From NCBI RefSeq assembly GCF_947501385.1, contig NZ_CANMVP010000006.1:62001-126000 (forward strand): DNA of 64,000 bases, read 5' to 3'. A model generated the notes under the pieces. It ran no database searches and was not told the origin of the DNA. It saw only the letters and a list, made by a program, of their open reading frames with translations. A program made the translations under genes and the position numbers. Shown in pieces: positions 40,022 through 48,463 of this stretch (position 1 is its first letter; each line of letters opens with the position of its first letter). Origin of the DNA: an uncultured Polaribacter sp. GTDB taxonomy: Bacteria > Bacteroidota > Bacteroidia > Flavobacteriales > Flavobacteriaceae.

Positions 40022-42201
40022 TTCCCAACTTCATTAATAAATTTAATTCGCATTAAACGCAGCTCATCAAAATCATAATCACCATCAAACTCATCTATGG
40101 CATCTTGAATTTTATCTGTTTCTGCTTCCATAAAATAATCATAAATTTCTTCTTGTTGCTCTTCATCTAATAAATCATCTAAAGCATAATTGATATCTAA
40201 TTTTGTACCTGAAAAGATAATCGCTTCCATTTCTTTGATGAGTTCATCCATTTTTAAACCTTTAGATTTAGAAATGTCTTCTAAAGGTAATTTTCTATCT
40301 GTATTTTGAATGATGTATAATTTTAATCCAGAATTAACTCCTGTACTTTTTACAATTAAATCATCTGGTCTTAACACATCATTTTCATCCACATAATTGG
40401 CTATTAATTGTACAAAATCTTTACCAAATTTTCTTGCTTTTCCTTCACCAACACCGTGCACTTTAGATAACTCATCTAGTGTTATTGGATATTTTAAAGC
40501 CATATCTTCTAAAGAAGGATCTTGAAAAACAGCAAATGGTGGTACTTTGTGTTTTGTAGCCACTTTCTTTCGTAAATCTTTTAAAAACTTCACCAATTTA
40601 TCATCTGCAACACCTCCTGAAGCTTTAGAGTTTGTAATGATAGAATTGTCATTTTCTTCAGAATAAGAATGATCTTCTGTCATTAGAAAAGAAGTTGGGT
40701 TTTTTAAATATTCTGCGCCGACATCTGTTAGTTTGACCACACCATATTGTTCTATCTCCTTTCTGATAAAATTGACTACTAAAATCTGACGAATTAAAGC
40801 CATCCAATAAGCAGCTGTTTTATCTTTTCCAATTCCAAAAAATGGCTGTAAATGTGTTTTATGAGAAGTTAATAAAGCATTTTCTTTCCCAATAATTGTA
40901 TTTACAATTTCTTTAGATTTGTATTGTTGCAAGGTATCTTTTACAACAGACAATAATTTTACCACATCATCTTTGGCTTCATGTTTTTTCTTTGGATTTC
41001 TAGAATTATCATCCATATCTGCACCATCACCATTTATTTCGTCAAATTCTTCTCCAAAATAATGCAATAAGTATTTACGCCTATTCATAGAAGTTTCTGC
41101 ATAACCAACAACTTCTTGTAGCAGTGCATGCCCAATCTCTTGTTCTGCAACTGGTTTGCTAGACATAAATTTTTCTAACTTTTCTATATCTTTATAAGCA
41201 TACAAGGCCAAACAATATCCTTCTCCATCATCACGTCCTGCTCTACCCGTTTCTTGATAATAACTTTCTAAACTCTTAGGAATATCATGATGAATCACAA
41301 AACGAACGTCTGGCTTGTCAATTCCCATTCCAAATGCTATGGTGGCAACAACAACATCACAATCTTCCATTAAAAACATATCTTGATGCTTTACTCTTGT
41401 TTTTGCATCTAAACCAGCGTGATAAGGCACTGCATTGATTTCGTTTACTTGTAAAATCTGAGCAATTTCTTCCACCTTTTTTCTACTCAAGCAGTAAATA
41501 ATACCTGATTTTCCTGCTCTTTGTTTTACAAAACGGATAATATCTTTTTGTACATCTTTTGTTTTTGGACGAACTTCATAAAATAAATTCGGTCTATTAA
41601 AAGAAGCTTTGAATCTATTTGCATCTGTAATTCCTAAAGTCTTTAAAATATCTTCTTGTACTTTTTCTGTTGCAGTTGCAGTTAAACAAATCACAGGCAC
41701 ATTATCAATTGCTTTGATAATATGTCGTAAATTTCTGTATTCTGGTCTAAAGTCATGCCCCCATTCAGAAATACAATGTGCTTCATCTATGGCTACAAAA
41801 GAAATTTTTTGAGTTCTTAAAAAAGTAACATATTCCTCTTTCACTAAAGATTCTGGTGCAACATATAAAAGTTTTGTTATGCCGCTTGTAATATCTGATT
41901 TTACCTGCGCTACATCTGTTTTATTCAAAGACGAATTTAAAACGTGTGCAACACCATTATGTTCAGAAATACCTCTTATGGCATCTACTTGATTTTTCAT
42001 TAAAGCGATTAATGGAGAAACTACAATTGCTGTACCTTCTTGCATTAATGCAGGTAGTTGATAACAGAGAGATTTACCACCTCCCGTTGGCATGATAACA
42101 AATGTATTATTACCATTAACGATGCTCTTAACAACTTGCTCTTGTAAGCCTTTGAATTTATTAAATCCGAAGAACTTTTTTAGAGGACTATGTAAATCCA
42201 T
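40018..42201 (-). CDS. recQ: ATP-dependent DNA helicase RecQ
   Basis: RecQ unwinds recombination intermediates and stalled forks. Order of parts: superfamily 2 helicase core with Walker A MPTGGGKSLCYQLPAL, AIDEAHCISEWGHDFRPEY and QETGRAGRDDGEG; an RQC winged helix region; and an HRDC domain (VFQDPSLEDMALKYPITLDELSKVHGVGEGKARKFG, about 560-610). An acidic C-terminal stretch ends the 727-residue protein. Cysteine ligands of the usual RecQ zinc site are not obvious. It converges with the response regulator by 4 bases. Confidence 0.95.
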   Translation of the reverse strand: MDLHSPLKKFFGFNKFKGLQEQVVKSIVNGNNTFVIMPTGGGKSLCYQLPALMQEGTAIVVSPLIALMKNQVDAIRGISEHNGVAHVLNSSLNKTDVAQVKSDITSGITKLLYVAPESLVKEEYVTFLRTQKISFVAIDEAHCISEWGHDFRPEYRNLRHIIKAIDNVPVICLTATATEKVQEDILKTLGITDANRFKASFNRPNLFYEVRPKTKDVQKDIIRFVKQRAGKSGIIYCLSRKKVEEIAQILQVNEINAVPYHAGLDAKTRVKHQDMFLMEDCDVVVATIAFGMGIDKPDVRFVIHHDIPKSLESYYQETGRAGRDDGEGYCLALYAYKDIEKLEKFMSSKPVAEQEIGHALLQEVVGYAETSMNRRKYLLHYFGEEFDEINGDGADMDDNSRNPKKKHEAKDDVVKLLSVVKDTLQQYKSKEIVNTIIGKENALLTSHKTHLQPFFGIGKDKTAAYWMALIRQILVVNFIRKEIEQYGVVKLTDVGAEYLKNPTSFLMTEDHSYSEENDNSIITNSKASGGVADDKLVKFLKDLRKKVATKHKVPPFAVFQDPSLEDMALKYPITLDELSKVHGVGEGKARKFGKDFVQLIANYVDENDVLRPDDLIVKSTGVNSGLKLYIIQNTDRKLPLEDISKSKGLKMDELIKEMEAIIFSGTKLDINYALDDLLDEEQQEEIYDYFMEAETDKIQDAIDEFDGDYDFDELRLMRIKFINEVGN

Positions 42202-42251
42202 TTATAAATATTCGTTTAACATTAAAAACAACTCACAAACCTGCTATTATA

Positions 42252-42282
42252 TTTGTTGTAACTATTTTTTGTAGTAAATTTG
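42252..42282 (+). promoter_or_regulatory. consensus Bacteroidetes promoter of kdsD-tatC
   Basis: TTTG (42252-42255), a 19-base spacer and TAAATTTG (42275-42282) match the Bacteroidetes consensus TTTG-N19-21-TAnnTTTG exactly. It is the best promoter in the window. The start site would be near 42289, 50 bases before the TTG start of kdsD. Confidence 0.7.
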
Positions 42283-42338
42283 CTTGTTTATTAATCTAAA
42301 GATATAACTTTTTTTTATTCTGATAAAATACATAACTA

Positions 42339-43307
42339 TTGAAAAAATCAAATACAGTTTTACAAACTGCAAAAGAAACAATTCTAATTGAAAGTCAGGC
42401 TATTGCAAATTTGGCAAACTTGTTAGATGATAATTTTGAAAAGGCAGTTCGTTTTATATTGAACGCTAATGGAAGAGTTATTGTTACTGGAATAGGAAAA
42501 AGTGCAAATATTGCTACTAAAATTGTTGCCACACTAAATTCTACAGGAACTCCTGCAATTTTTATGCATGCAGCAGATGCTATTCATGGAGATTTAGGAA
42601 ATGTGCAAGAAAATGATATTGTTATCTGTTTGTCTAAAAGCGGAAATACACCAGAAATTAAAGTTTTAGTTCCCTTGATAAGGAATTACGGAAATAAAAT
42701 AATTGCAATTACAGGAAATGTTGATTCGTTTTTAGGCAAAAACTCAGATTTTCCAATAAATACCTTTGTAGAAAAAGAAGCTTGTCCTAATAATTTGGCA
42801 CCAACCACAAGTACAACTGCACAATTAGTAATGGGAGATGCTTTGGCGGTTTGTTTACAAGATTTAAGAGGATTTTCTAGCAAAGACTTTGCAAAATATC
42901 ATCCAGGTGGCGCGTTAGGAAAACGTTTGTATTTGAGAGTTTCTGATTTGATCAAAAACAATCAAGTCCCTAAAGTTGAAATCGATCATTCAATCGCAAA
43001 AGTGATTGTAGAAATTTCAGAAAAAAGATTAGGAGTAACCGCTGTATTGGAAAATGATGCTCTTGTTGGTATTATTACAGATGGTGATATTCGAAGAATG
43101 CTAAGTAAAACAACAGCTATAAATGATTTTACGGCAAAAGATATTATGGGTAAAGACCCAAAAACAGTGTATCAAGATGCTATGGCGATAGAAGCATTAG
43201 AAAAATTAGAGAATAATAGTATTACTCAAATTTTAGTGGTTGATGATCATAAAAAATATGTGGGTGTTGTTCATTTACACGATTTAATTAAAGAAGGAAT
43301 TTTCTAA
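42339..43307 (+). CDS. kdsD: arabinose-5-phosphate isomerase (KpsF/GutQ family)
   Basis: KdsD turns ribulose-5-phosphate into arabinose-5-phosphate, the first step to KDO of LPS. The SIS domain (about 20-190) shows VIVTGIGKSANIATKIVATLNSTGTPA, HAADAIHGDLGN and SKSGNTPE; two CBS domains follow (about 205-322). The length of 322 residues is typical. The start is TTG, as an in-frame stop lies just upstream and there is no early ATG. The stop overlaps the tatC start by one base (TAATG). Confidence 0.93.
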   Translation: MKKSNTVLQTAKETILIESQAIANLANLLDDNFEKAVRFILNANGRVIVTGIGKSANIATKIVATLNSTGTPAIFMHAADAIHGDLGNVQENDIVICLSKSGNTPEIKVLVPLIRNYGNKIIAITGNVDSFLGKNSDFPINTFVEKEACPNNLAPTTSTTAQLVMGDALAVCLQDLRGFSSKDFAKYHPGGALGKRLYLRVSDLIKNNQVPKVEIDHSIAKVIVEISEKRLGVTAVLENDALVGIITDGDIRRMLSKTTAINDFTAKDIMGKDPKTVYQDAMAIEALEKLENNSITQILVVDDHKKYVGVVHLHDLIKEGIF

Positions 43308-44134
43308 TGGTAGAAAAACAAAAAGAAATGTCTTTTCTAGATCATCTAGAAGAATTAAGGTGGCATTTGGTAAGAAGTGCAGCAGCAATATGTATCATCG
43401 GAATTTTATTGTTTATTTTTCAAAAAGAAGTCTATGAACACTTTTTGTTAGCGCATAGAAAACCCGATTTTATTACCTATCAACTGTTTTGTGATTTCTT
43501 TAATTTATTTGGAGTAGATAGCACTTTTTGCAATGTTTCATTTAAAGACAACTTAATAAGTTTAAAACCAACACAACAGTTAATGAATGCTATTTGGTCT
43601 TCATTAATTTTAGGAATAATTCTCTCTTTCCCTTATCTTTTGTGGGAAGTTTGGCGTTTTGTTTCCCCGGGTTTAACAAAAAAAGAAATTAAAAATTCAA
43701 GAGGATTTATTTTTGTTGCTTCTTGTTTATTTTTCTCTGGAATTGCTTTTAGCTTTTATGTAATTGCACCAATATCAATTCATTTTTTATACAATTATCA
43801 AATTACAGATTTAATTCAGAATAACTTTACAATGGATTCTCATATTGGACTTGTTACCAATATGTTACTTGGGGTTTCAATACTTTTTGAACTGCCCGTT
43901 CTAATTTATTTTTTAACTAAAATTGGTTTGGTAACTCCAGAATTCTTAAAAAAATACAGAAAACATGCGTTAGTTGTTGTGTTAATTTTAGCAGCAATTA
44001 TTACGCCTCCAGATATTGCTAGTCAAGTTATTGTAGCAATACCAATACTTATTTTATATGAAATAAGTATTAAAGTCTCTAAAATGGTGATAAAAAAACA
44101 ACAAAAAGATGCACAAAAAAGTCCAAGAATTTAA
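43307..44134 (+). CDS. tatC: Sec-independent protein translocase TatC
   Basis: TatC binds twin-arginine signal peptides of folded proteins. The 275-residue protein has six membrane helices and starts with the conserved MSFLDHLEELRWHLVRSA; other conserved pieces are FPYLLWEVWRFVSPGLTKKE and GVSILFELPVLIYFLTKIGLV. It is coupled to kdsD and overlaps the AhpD-like gene by 26 bases. TatA/B are not in the window. Confidence 0.95.
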   Translation: MVEKQKEMSFLDHLEELRWHLVRSAAAICIIGILLFIFQKEVYEHFLLAHRKPDFITYQLFCDFFNLFGVDSTFCNVSFKDNLISLKPTQQLMNAIWSSLILGIILSFPYLLWEVWRFVSPGLTKKEIKNSRGFIFVASCLFFSGIAFSFYVIAPISIHFLYNYQITDLIQNNFTMDSHIGLVTNMLLGVSILFELPVLIYFLTKIGLVTPEFLKKYRKHALVVVLILAAIITPPDIASQVIVAIPILILYEISIKVSKMVIKKQQKDAQKSPRI

Positions 44135-44453
44135 TGATTATCGTTCTAAAATGAACGATAAAATCTTAGCTTCTGATAATAAAGTTATTAAAAGAATTTT
44201 TAATTTAGATACAAACGCTTTTAAAGAAGGCCATTTACCTGTAAAAACCAAAGAGCTATTAGGTTTAGTGGCATCCACAGTGTTAAGATGCGATGATTGT
44301 GTACAATACCATTTAGAAGCTGCAAAAAAAAACGGCGTTACTACAGGAGAAATGATGGAAACCATGTCTATTGCTAATTTAATTGGTGGTACTATTGTAA
44401 TTCCTCATTTGAGAAAAGCAGTAGAATATTGGGAAGCTTTGGAGTCTGAGTAA
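44109..44453 (+). CDS. carboxymuconolactone decarboxylase/AhpD-like protein
   Basis: A 114-residue CMD-family protein with the redox CxxC motif in VLRCDDCVQYHLEAA and the helical core TKELLGLVASTVLRC. AhpD-type proteins act as disulfide reductants of peroxiredoxins; here that is by family. Relatives begin near EFNDYRSKMNDKIL, consistent with the ATG at 44109, which lies inside tatC by 26 bases. A heptamer repeat array begins 4 bases after its stop. Confidence 0.85.
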   Translation: MHKKVQEFNDYRSKMNDKILASDNKVIKRIFNLDTNAFKEGHLPVKTKELLGLVASTVLRCDDCVQYHLEAAKKNGVTTGEMMETMSIANLIGGTIVIPHLRKAVEYWEALESE

Positions 44454-44456
44454 GCG

Positions 44457-44512
44457 GTATTCGGTAAGCAGTACTCAGTATTCAGTATTCAGTATTCAGT
44501 ATTCAGTATTCA
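44457..44512. repeat. 7-bp tandem repeat array (GTATTCA)
   Basis: Eight units of 7 bases: GTATTCG, GTAAGCA, GTACTCA, then five identical GTATTCA. It starts 3 bases after the AhpD-like stop and ends 81 bases before the lptB ATG. The words GTATTCA and AGTATTC also occur in the array at 10719. Confidence 0.88.
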
Positions 44513-44581
44513 AAATTAGTATTTCTAAATTTGTAAAAGAGATTTATTAATTATTTAAGAATGGACCTTTAACAGTTTTAG

Positions 44582-44589
44582 TACCTTTG
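44582..44589 (+). promoter_or_regulatory. -7 box of lptB
   Basis: TACCTTTG matches TAnnTTTG and ends 4 bases before the lptB ATG, implying a very short or absent leader. No TTG is seen at the -33 distance. Confidence 0.45.
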
Positions 44590-44593
44590 AATT

Positions 44594-45331
44594 ATGATTT
44601 TAAGAGCAGAAAACATTCAAAAAATCTACGGAAGTAGAAAAGTGGTAAAAGGAATTTCTTTAGAAGTTCAGCAAGGTGAAATTATTGGTTTGTTAGGACC
44701 CAACGGGGCTGGAAAAACCACTTCTTTCTATATGATTGTTGGTATGGTAAAACCAAATGCGGGTCATATCTATTTAAATGATGAAGAAATAACCCAAGAT
44801 GCCATGTACAAGCGTGCACAAAAAGGCATTGGTTATTTAGCGCAAGAAGCCTCTGTTTTTAGAAAACTATCTGTAGAAGACAATATTCTATCTGTTTTAC
44901 AATTTACAGGACTTTCTAAAAAAGAACAAAAAATAAAGTTAGAATCTTTAATTGAAGAGTTCAACATTGGTCATGTTCGTAAAAACAGAGGAGATTTACT
45001 CTCTGGAGGAGAAAGACGAAGAACAGAAATTGCACGTTGCTTGGCTTCAGATCCTAATTTTATCTTGTTAGATGAACCTTTTGCAGGTGTAGATCCCATT
45101 GCTGTAGAAGATATTCAGAGCATTGTAGCACATTTAAAAGATAGAAATATTGGTATTTTAATTACAGATCATGATGTACAAGCAACACTTGCCATTACAG
45201 ACAAAACATATCTCATGTACAACGGAAGTATCTTAAAAGAAGGAACACCAGAAGAATTAGCTGCAGACGAAATGGTGCGTAAAGTATATCTTGGGAAAGA
45301 TTTTGAGTTGAAAAAGAAGAAAGTTTTTTAG
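44594..45331 (+). CDS. lptB: LPS export ABC transporter ATPase LptB
   Basis: LptB powers extraction of LPS from the inner membrane by LptFG. The 245-residue ATPase shows Walker A LLGPNGAGKTTSFYMIVG, Q-loop, signature LLSGGERRRTEIARCLA, Walker B FILLDEPFAGVDP and H-loop ITDHDV; the LptB-typical GIGYLAQEASVFRKLSVEDNI is present. LptF/G are not in the window. A bidirectional terminator lies downstream. Confidence 0.94.
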   Translation: MILRAENIQKIYGSRKVVKGISLEVQQGEIIGLLGPNGAGKTTSFYMIVGMVKPNAGHIYLNDEEITQDAMYKRAQKGIGYLAQEASVFRKLSVEDNILSVLQFTGLSKKEQKIKLESLIEEFNIGHVRKNRGDLLSGGERRRTEIARCLASDPNFILLDEPFAGVDPIAVEDIQSIVAHLKDRNIGILITDHDVQATLAITDKTYLMYNGSILKEGTPEELAADEMVRKVYLGKDFELKKKKVF

Positions 45332-45399
45332 AAATTATCTATATTTTAATCGAAAAGAATTTCTCGAGGCTCTGCCTCGGGGTTTCCGTTGAAATTGTC

Positions 45400-45438
45400 A
45401 TTCCCGTGAACCTGCCTGCGGCAAGCAGGAACGGGAAT
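45400..45438. repeat. TGTCATTC-type palindromic element (GC-rich)
   Basis: After TGTC (45396-45399), ATTCCCGT (45400-45407) pairs with ACGGGAAT (45431-45438), with an inner CCTGC/GCAGG hairpin. A separate hairpin CGAGGC/GCCTCG (45365-45379) lies just before it. The GC-rich sequence contrasts with the surroundings. The CCTGCCTGCGGCAAGCAGG core resembles the core of the element at 33527. Confidence 0.65.
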
Positions 45439-45448
45439 CTAAATAAAT

Positions 45449-45481
45449 AAAAGCATCCACTTATCAAGTGGATGCTTTTTT
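45449..45481. terminator. bidirectional intrinsic terminator between lptB and pssA
   Basis: A 14-bp stem AAAAGCATCCACTT/AAGTGGATGCTTTT (45449-45462 with 45466-45479) closes a 3-base loop, with T runs on both strands. It serves the convergent lptB and pssA genes. Confidence 0.9.
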
Positions 45482-45486
45482 CACGT

Positions 45487-46230
45487 CTACGTTTTCTTTC
45501 TAACGTTAGAAATTATTGATAAAATGATATACACTGCAATAATCAAAGGAATTGATAAATATTGTAGCGTAGTAATCATCAGCAAAGAACTTAAAAGAAA
45601 TAGATATTTTAACAAATTATTTTTTACTGAATATTCTTTTAATTTCAATGAAAATAATGGTAATTCTGCATTCATCAAATAGGTTAAGATTAGAGTAATC
45701 GCTACTAAAAAGTAATTATTCGCTATTAAGTCTTGTACCACTTGAATATCTGTATTCATTTGTATTAGTGGCAAAGAAATAACAAATAAACTCATTGCTG
45801 GTGTTGGCAAACCAATAAAAGATTCAGATTGTCTTGTGTCTATATTGAATTTTGCCAATCTATAGCAAGCACCAAGTGTTAGAATTAGACCGATAAGTTG
45901 AACTGGAGCAAATTTAAATCCAGACCAAAGCATTGTTTCAGATTCATCGAATGAAAATCCATCAACTACTCCGTTAGATAATAAACTAAACATAATTATT
46001 CCAGGAACAACGCCACTGGTTACCATATCTGCTAAAGAATCTAATTGTTTGCCTAATTCTCCAGAAACATTTAGTAGACGTGCAGCAAGACCATCAAAAA
46101 AGTCAAATAAAATTCCAAGAACAACAAATAGCCCAGCAAGAACAAAATTACCTTGAACAGCAAAAATGGTAGCAAGTGTTCCACAAAAAAGATTACCGAG
46201 TGTTATTAAATTAGGAATGTGTTTTTTCAT
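45487..46230 (-). CDS. pssA: CDP-diacylglycerol--serine O-phosphatidyltransferase
   Basis: PssA makes phosphatidylserine, the precursor of phosphatidylethanolamine. The CDP-alcohol phosphotransferase motif is exact: DGLAARLLNVSGELGKQLDSLAD fits DG-x2-AR-x8-G-x3-D-x3-D (about residues 45-67 of the short form). About eight membrane helices follow. I start at ATG 46230 (MKKHIPNLITLGNLFCG, 247 residues), the conserved family start; the longer frame would extend into the divergent neighbour. Confidence 0.92.
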   Translation of the reverse strand: MKKHIPNLITLGNLFCGTLATIFAVQGNFVLAGLFVVLGILFDFFDGLAARLLNVSGELGKQLDSLADMVTSGVVPGIIMFSLLSNGVVDGFSFDESETMLWSGFKFAPVQLIGLILTLGACYRLAKFNIDTRQSESFIGLPTPAMSLFVISLPLIQMNTDIQVVQDLIANNYFLVAITLILTYLMNAELPLFSLKLKEYSVKNNLLKYLFLLSSLLMITTLQYLSIPLIIAVYIILSIISNVRKKT

Positions 46231-46332
46231 GTTTTTTTTTATTAAAAAGCTAAAATAAGAAATCCTACTTTGGTGGTTTTCTAAAATCGTTTTTTTTTGC
46301 GTATTTTTAAGAAAACCAATCAAACTTCTTTC

Positions 46333-47316
46333 ATGCCAATTTTAGAATCAGACTTCTCTCCTACTTTGCCATTTAAAAACGGTCATTTCAATACCATGTA
46401 CAGACCGCTGTTTATGAAAGATACTTGTAATTATTTGCGAAAACGAATTACAACTTGGGATCATGATTTTATAGACTTAGATTTTTCTTTAGTAGGTTCT
46501 AAAACCTTGGTTTTATTGATTCATGGTTTAGAAGGAAGTTCAGAATCTAAATACATGGCTTCTACCTCTAATCATTTAAATAAAAAAGGATTAGATACCG
46601 TTTGTTTTAACCTAAGAAGTTGTAGTGGGGAAGATAATTTATTACTAGCCACCTATCATAGTGGAAAAACAGAAGATGTAGATTTTGTTATTTATCATCT
46701 GTTAAAAACCTATAATTATGATAATTTGATTATTGTTGGTTTTAGTTTGGGGGGTAATTTAACATTAAAATATTTAGGTGAATATCAACAAAAATTATCA
46801 GAAAAAATAAAAGGAGGAATTGCTATTTCTGTACCAATTGATATTGCTTCTGCAGAAGTAGAAATGGAAAAATTAAAGAATAAATTATACATAGAACTGT
46901 TTTTTAAAACGATGAAAAACAAAGTTTTAGAAAAGGCATTTAAATTTCCTGAATACAAGTTAGACAAAGGCAAATTATTTAAAGCTACGAAGTTTAAACA
47001 TTTAGAACATTTGTATACAGTACCTGTTTTCGGTTTTAAAAACCCCGAAGATTATTGGACAAAAGCAAGTTCTAAACCTTATATTTCTAAAATAGACAGA
47101 CCAACCCTTTTAATCAACGCAAAAGATGATACTTTTTTATCTGCAGCATGCTATCCGAGAAAAGAAGCTTTAACATCAAAGAATTTTTATTTAGAAATTC
47201 CAGATTATGGAGGTCATGTAGGTTTTATGAGCTCATTCAAACCTAATGAAAACATTTGGTTAGAATTAAGGATCGAAAGATTTATTGAAGATCATATTAG
47301 AATTCCACTTTCTTAA
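46333..47316 (+). CDS. YheT-like alpha/beta hydrolase
   Basis: A 327-residue alpha/beta hydrolase of the YheT/ABHD1-3 type: FNTMYRPLF near the start, oxyanion segment LLIHGLEGSSESKYM, nucleophile elbow VGFSLGGNLTLKYLGE (Ser in GFSLG), and late GHVGF with the catalytic His. Substrate unknown. I use ATG 46333 (MPILESDFSPTLPF), since the longer frame opens with TTG within the upstream spacer. Confidence 0.85.
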   Translation: MPILESDFSPTLPFKNGHFNTMYRPLFMKDTCNYLRKRITTWDHDFIDLDFSLVGSKTLVLLIHGLEGSSESKYMASTSNHLNKKGLDTVCFNLRSCSGEDNLLLATYHSGKTEDVDFVIYHLLKTYNYDNLIIVGFSLGGNLTLKYLGEYQQKLSEKIKGGIAISVPIDIASAEVEMEKLKNKLYIELFFKTMKNKVLEKAFKFPEYKLDKGKLFKATKFKHLEHLYTVPVFGFKNPEDYWTKASSKPYISKIDRPTLLINAKDDTFLSAACYPRKEALTSKNFYLEIPDYGGHVGFMSSFKPNENIWLELRIERFIEDHIRIPLS

Positions 47317-47381
47317 ACAATATCTTCTTAAAATAGATGTTATTTTAATAGGATTTTAGATATTTGTTACAGAAAAAATTT

Positions 47382-48458
47382 ATGCTTTTGAATTTCAGAA
47401 TTTTACTTTTATTCTTATTCTTTTCTACTCTTTTAAATGCACAAGCATTTAGAAATTATTCCAACGAATTTTTAACAATTGGTGTAGACGCTGCCGCTTT
47501 GGGTATGAGCAAAGCCGTTGTTGCTACTACAAATAACGTAAATGCGATTTATTGGAATCCGGCTGGTTTAGTAGGCATAGAAGATTATCAAGGTTCTTTA
47601 ATGCATGCTTCTTATTTTGCAGGAATTGCAAATTACAACCACGCTGCGTTTGCAATGCCTATAGATAAAAATAGCGCTTTTGGTATTTCTGTGATTCGTT
47701 TTGGTGTAGATGATATCTTAAATACTACAGAATTAATAGATAGTGAAGGGAACATCGATTTTAATCGAATTAGTCTTTTTTCTGCGGCAGATTATGCATT
47801 TAACATTGCGTATGCTAGAAAACTTATTTTTAAAGATTTGAAATTTGGTATAAATGCTAAAATTGTTAGAAGAACAATAGGCGATTTTGCTTCTTCTTGG
47901 GGCTTTGGTTTTGATGCAGGCATTCAGTTTGAAAGAAATGATTGGAAATTTGGGTTGATGGCAAGAGATATTACTACCACTTTTAATAGCTGGGCAATCA
48001 ATGAAGCAGAATTTGATAAAATTAAAGATGCAATTCCTGGACAGAATCAAGAATTACCAGAAACTACAGAAATCACGAAGCCAAAGTTACAATTAGGTGT
48101 CGCTAGAGATTTTAGAATGGGTCGTTTTTTTAATTTGCTTACAGAAGTAGATTTAAATATTCGATTTGCAAAAACAAATGATATTTTTTCTTCTGATGCT
48201 GGAAGTATCGATCCGGCAATAGGCTTTCAATTAGATTATGATCAATTGGTGTATCTAAGAGCTGGCGTTGGTAATTTTCAATATGTCGCTCAATTTGACA
48301 ACTCAAAATCACTTTCATTACAACCTAATTTTGGGGTTGGTTTCAATTACAAGGGAATTCAAGTAGATTATGCACTAACAAATATTGGAAGTGTGGGCAA
48401 TGCTTTGTATTCTAATATCTTTTCAATAACTTTTGATTATACTTTTTTTAGACGTTAA
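47382..48458 (+). CDS. PorV/PorQ-family outer-membrane beta-barrel protein
   Basis: The 358-residue protein has a signal peptide (ending LLNAQ) and a FadL-like barrel. Signatures of the PorV/PorQ family are FLTIGVDAAALGMSKAVVATTNNVNAIYWNPAGLVGI and the barrel end IFSITFDYTFFRR. PorV shuttles or anchors T9SS cargo at the outer membrane; other family members are less understood, and no porU neighbour is here. ATG 47382 is preferred to a TTG 18 bases upstream. It is followed after 5 bases by the DUF4105 gene, likely one operon. Confidence 0.85.
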   Translation: MLLNFRILLLFLFFSTLLNAQAFRNYSNEFLTIGVDAAALGMSKAVVATTNNVNAIYWNPAGLVGIEDYQGSLMHASYFAGIANYNHAAFAMPIDKNSAFGISVIRFGVDDILNTTELIDSEGNIDFNRISLFSAADYAFNIAYARKLIFKDLKFGINAKIVRRTIGDFASSWGFGFDAGIQFERNDWKFGLMARDITTTFNSWAINEAEFDKIKDAIPGQNQELPETTEITKPKLQLGVARDFRMGRFFNLLTEVDLNIRFAKTNDIFSSDAGSIDPAIGFQLDYDQLVYLRAGVGNFQYVAQFDNSKSLSLQPNFGVGFNYKGIQVDYALTNIGSVGNALYSNIFSITFDYTFFRR

Positions 48459-48463
48459 CTTAT

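Noticed and set aside
44457-44512. Possible CRISPR-like array or binding-site array (iterons)
   Set aside because: Units are contiguous 7-mers without spacers, and no replication initiator gene is near. An iteron function has no support.
46231-46323. N-terminal extension of pssA
   Set aside because: The family start MKKHIPNLITLGNLFCG is internal; the extension would run into the divergent hydrolase gene region.
47733-48050. 105-codon minus-strand ORF
   Set aside because: Antisense to the conserved PorV/PorQ barrel gene, no motif.
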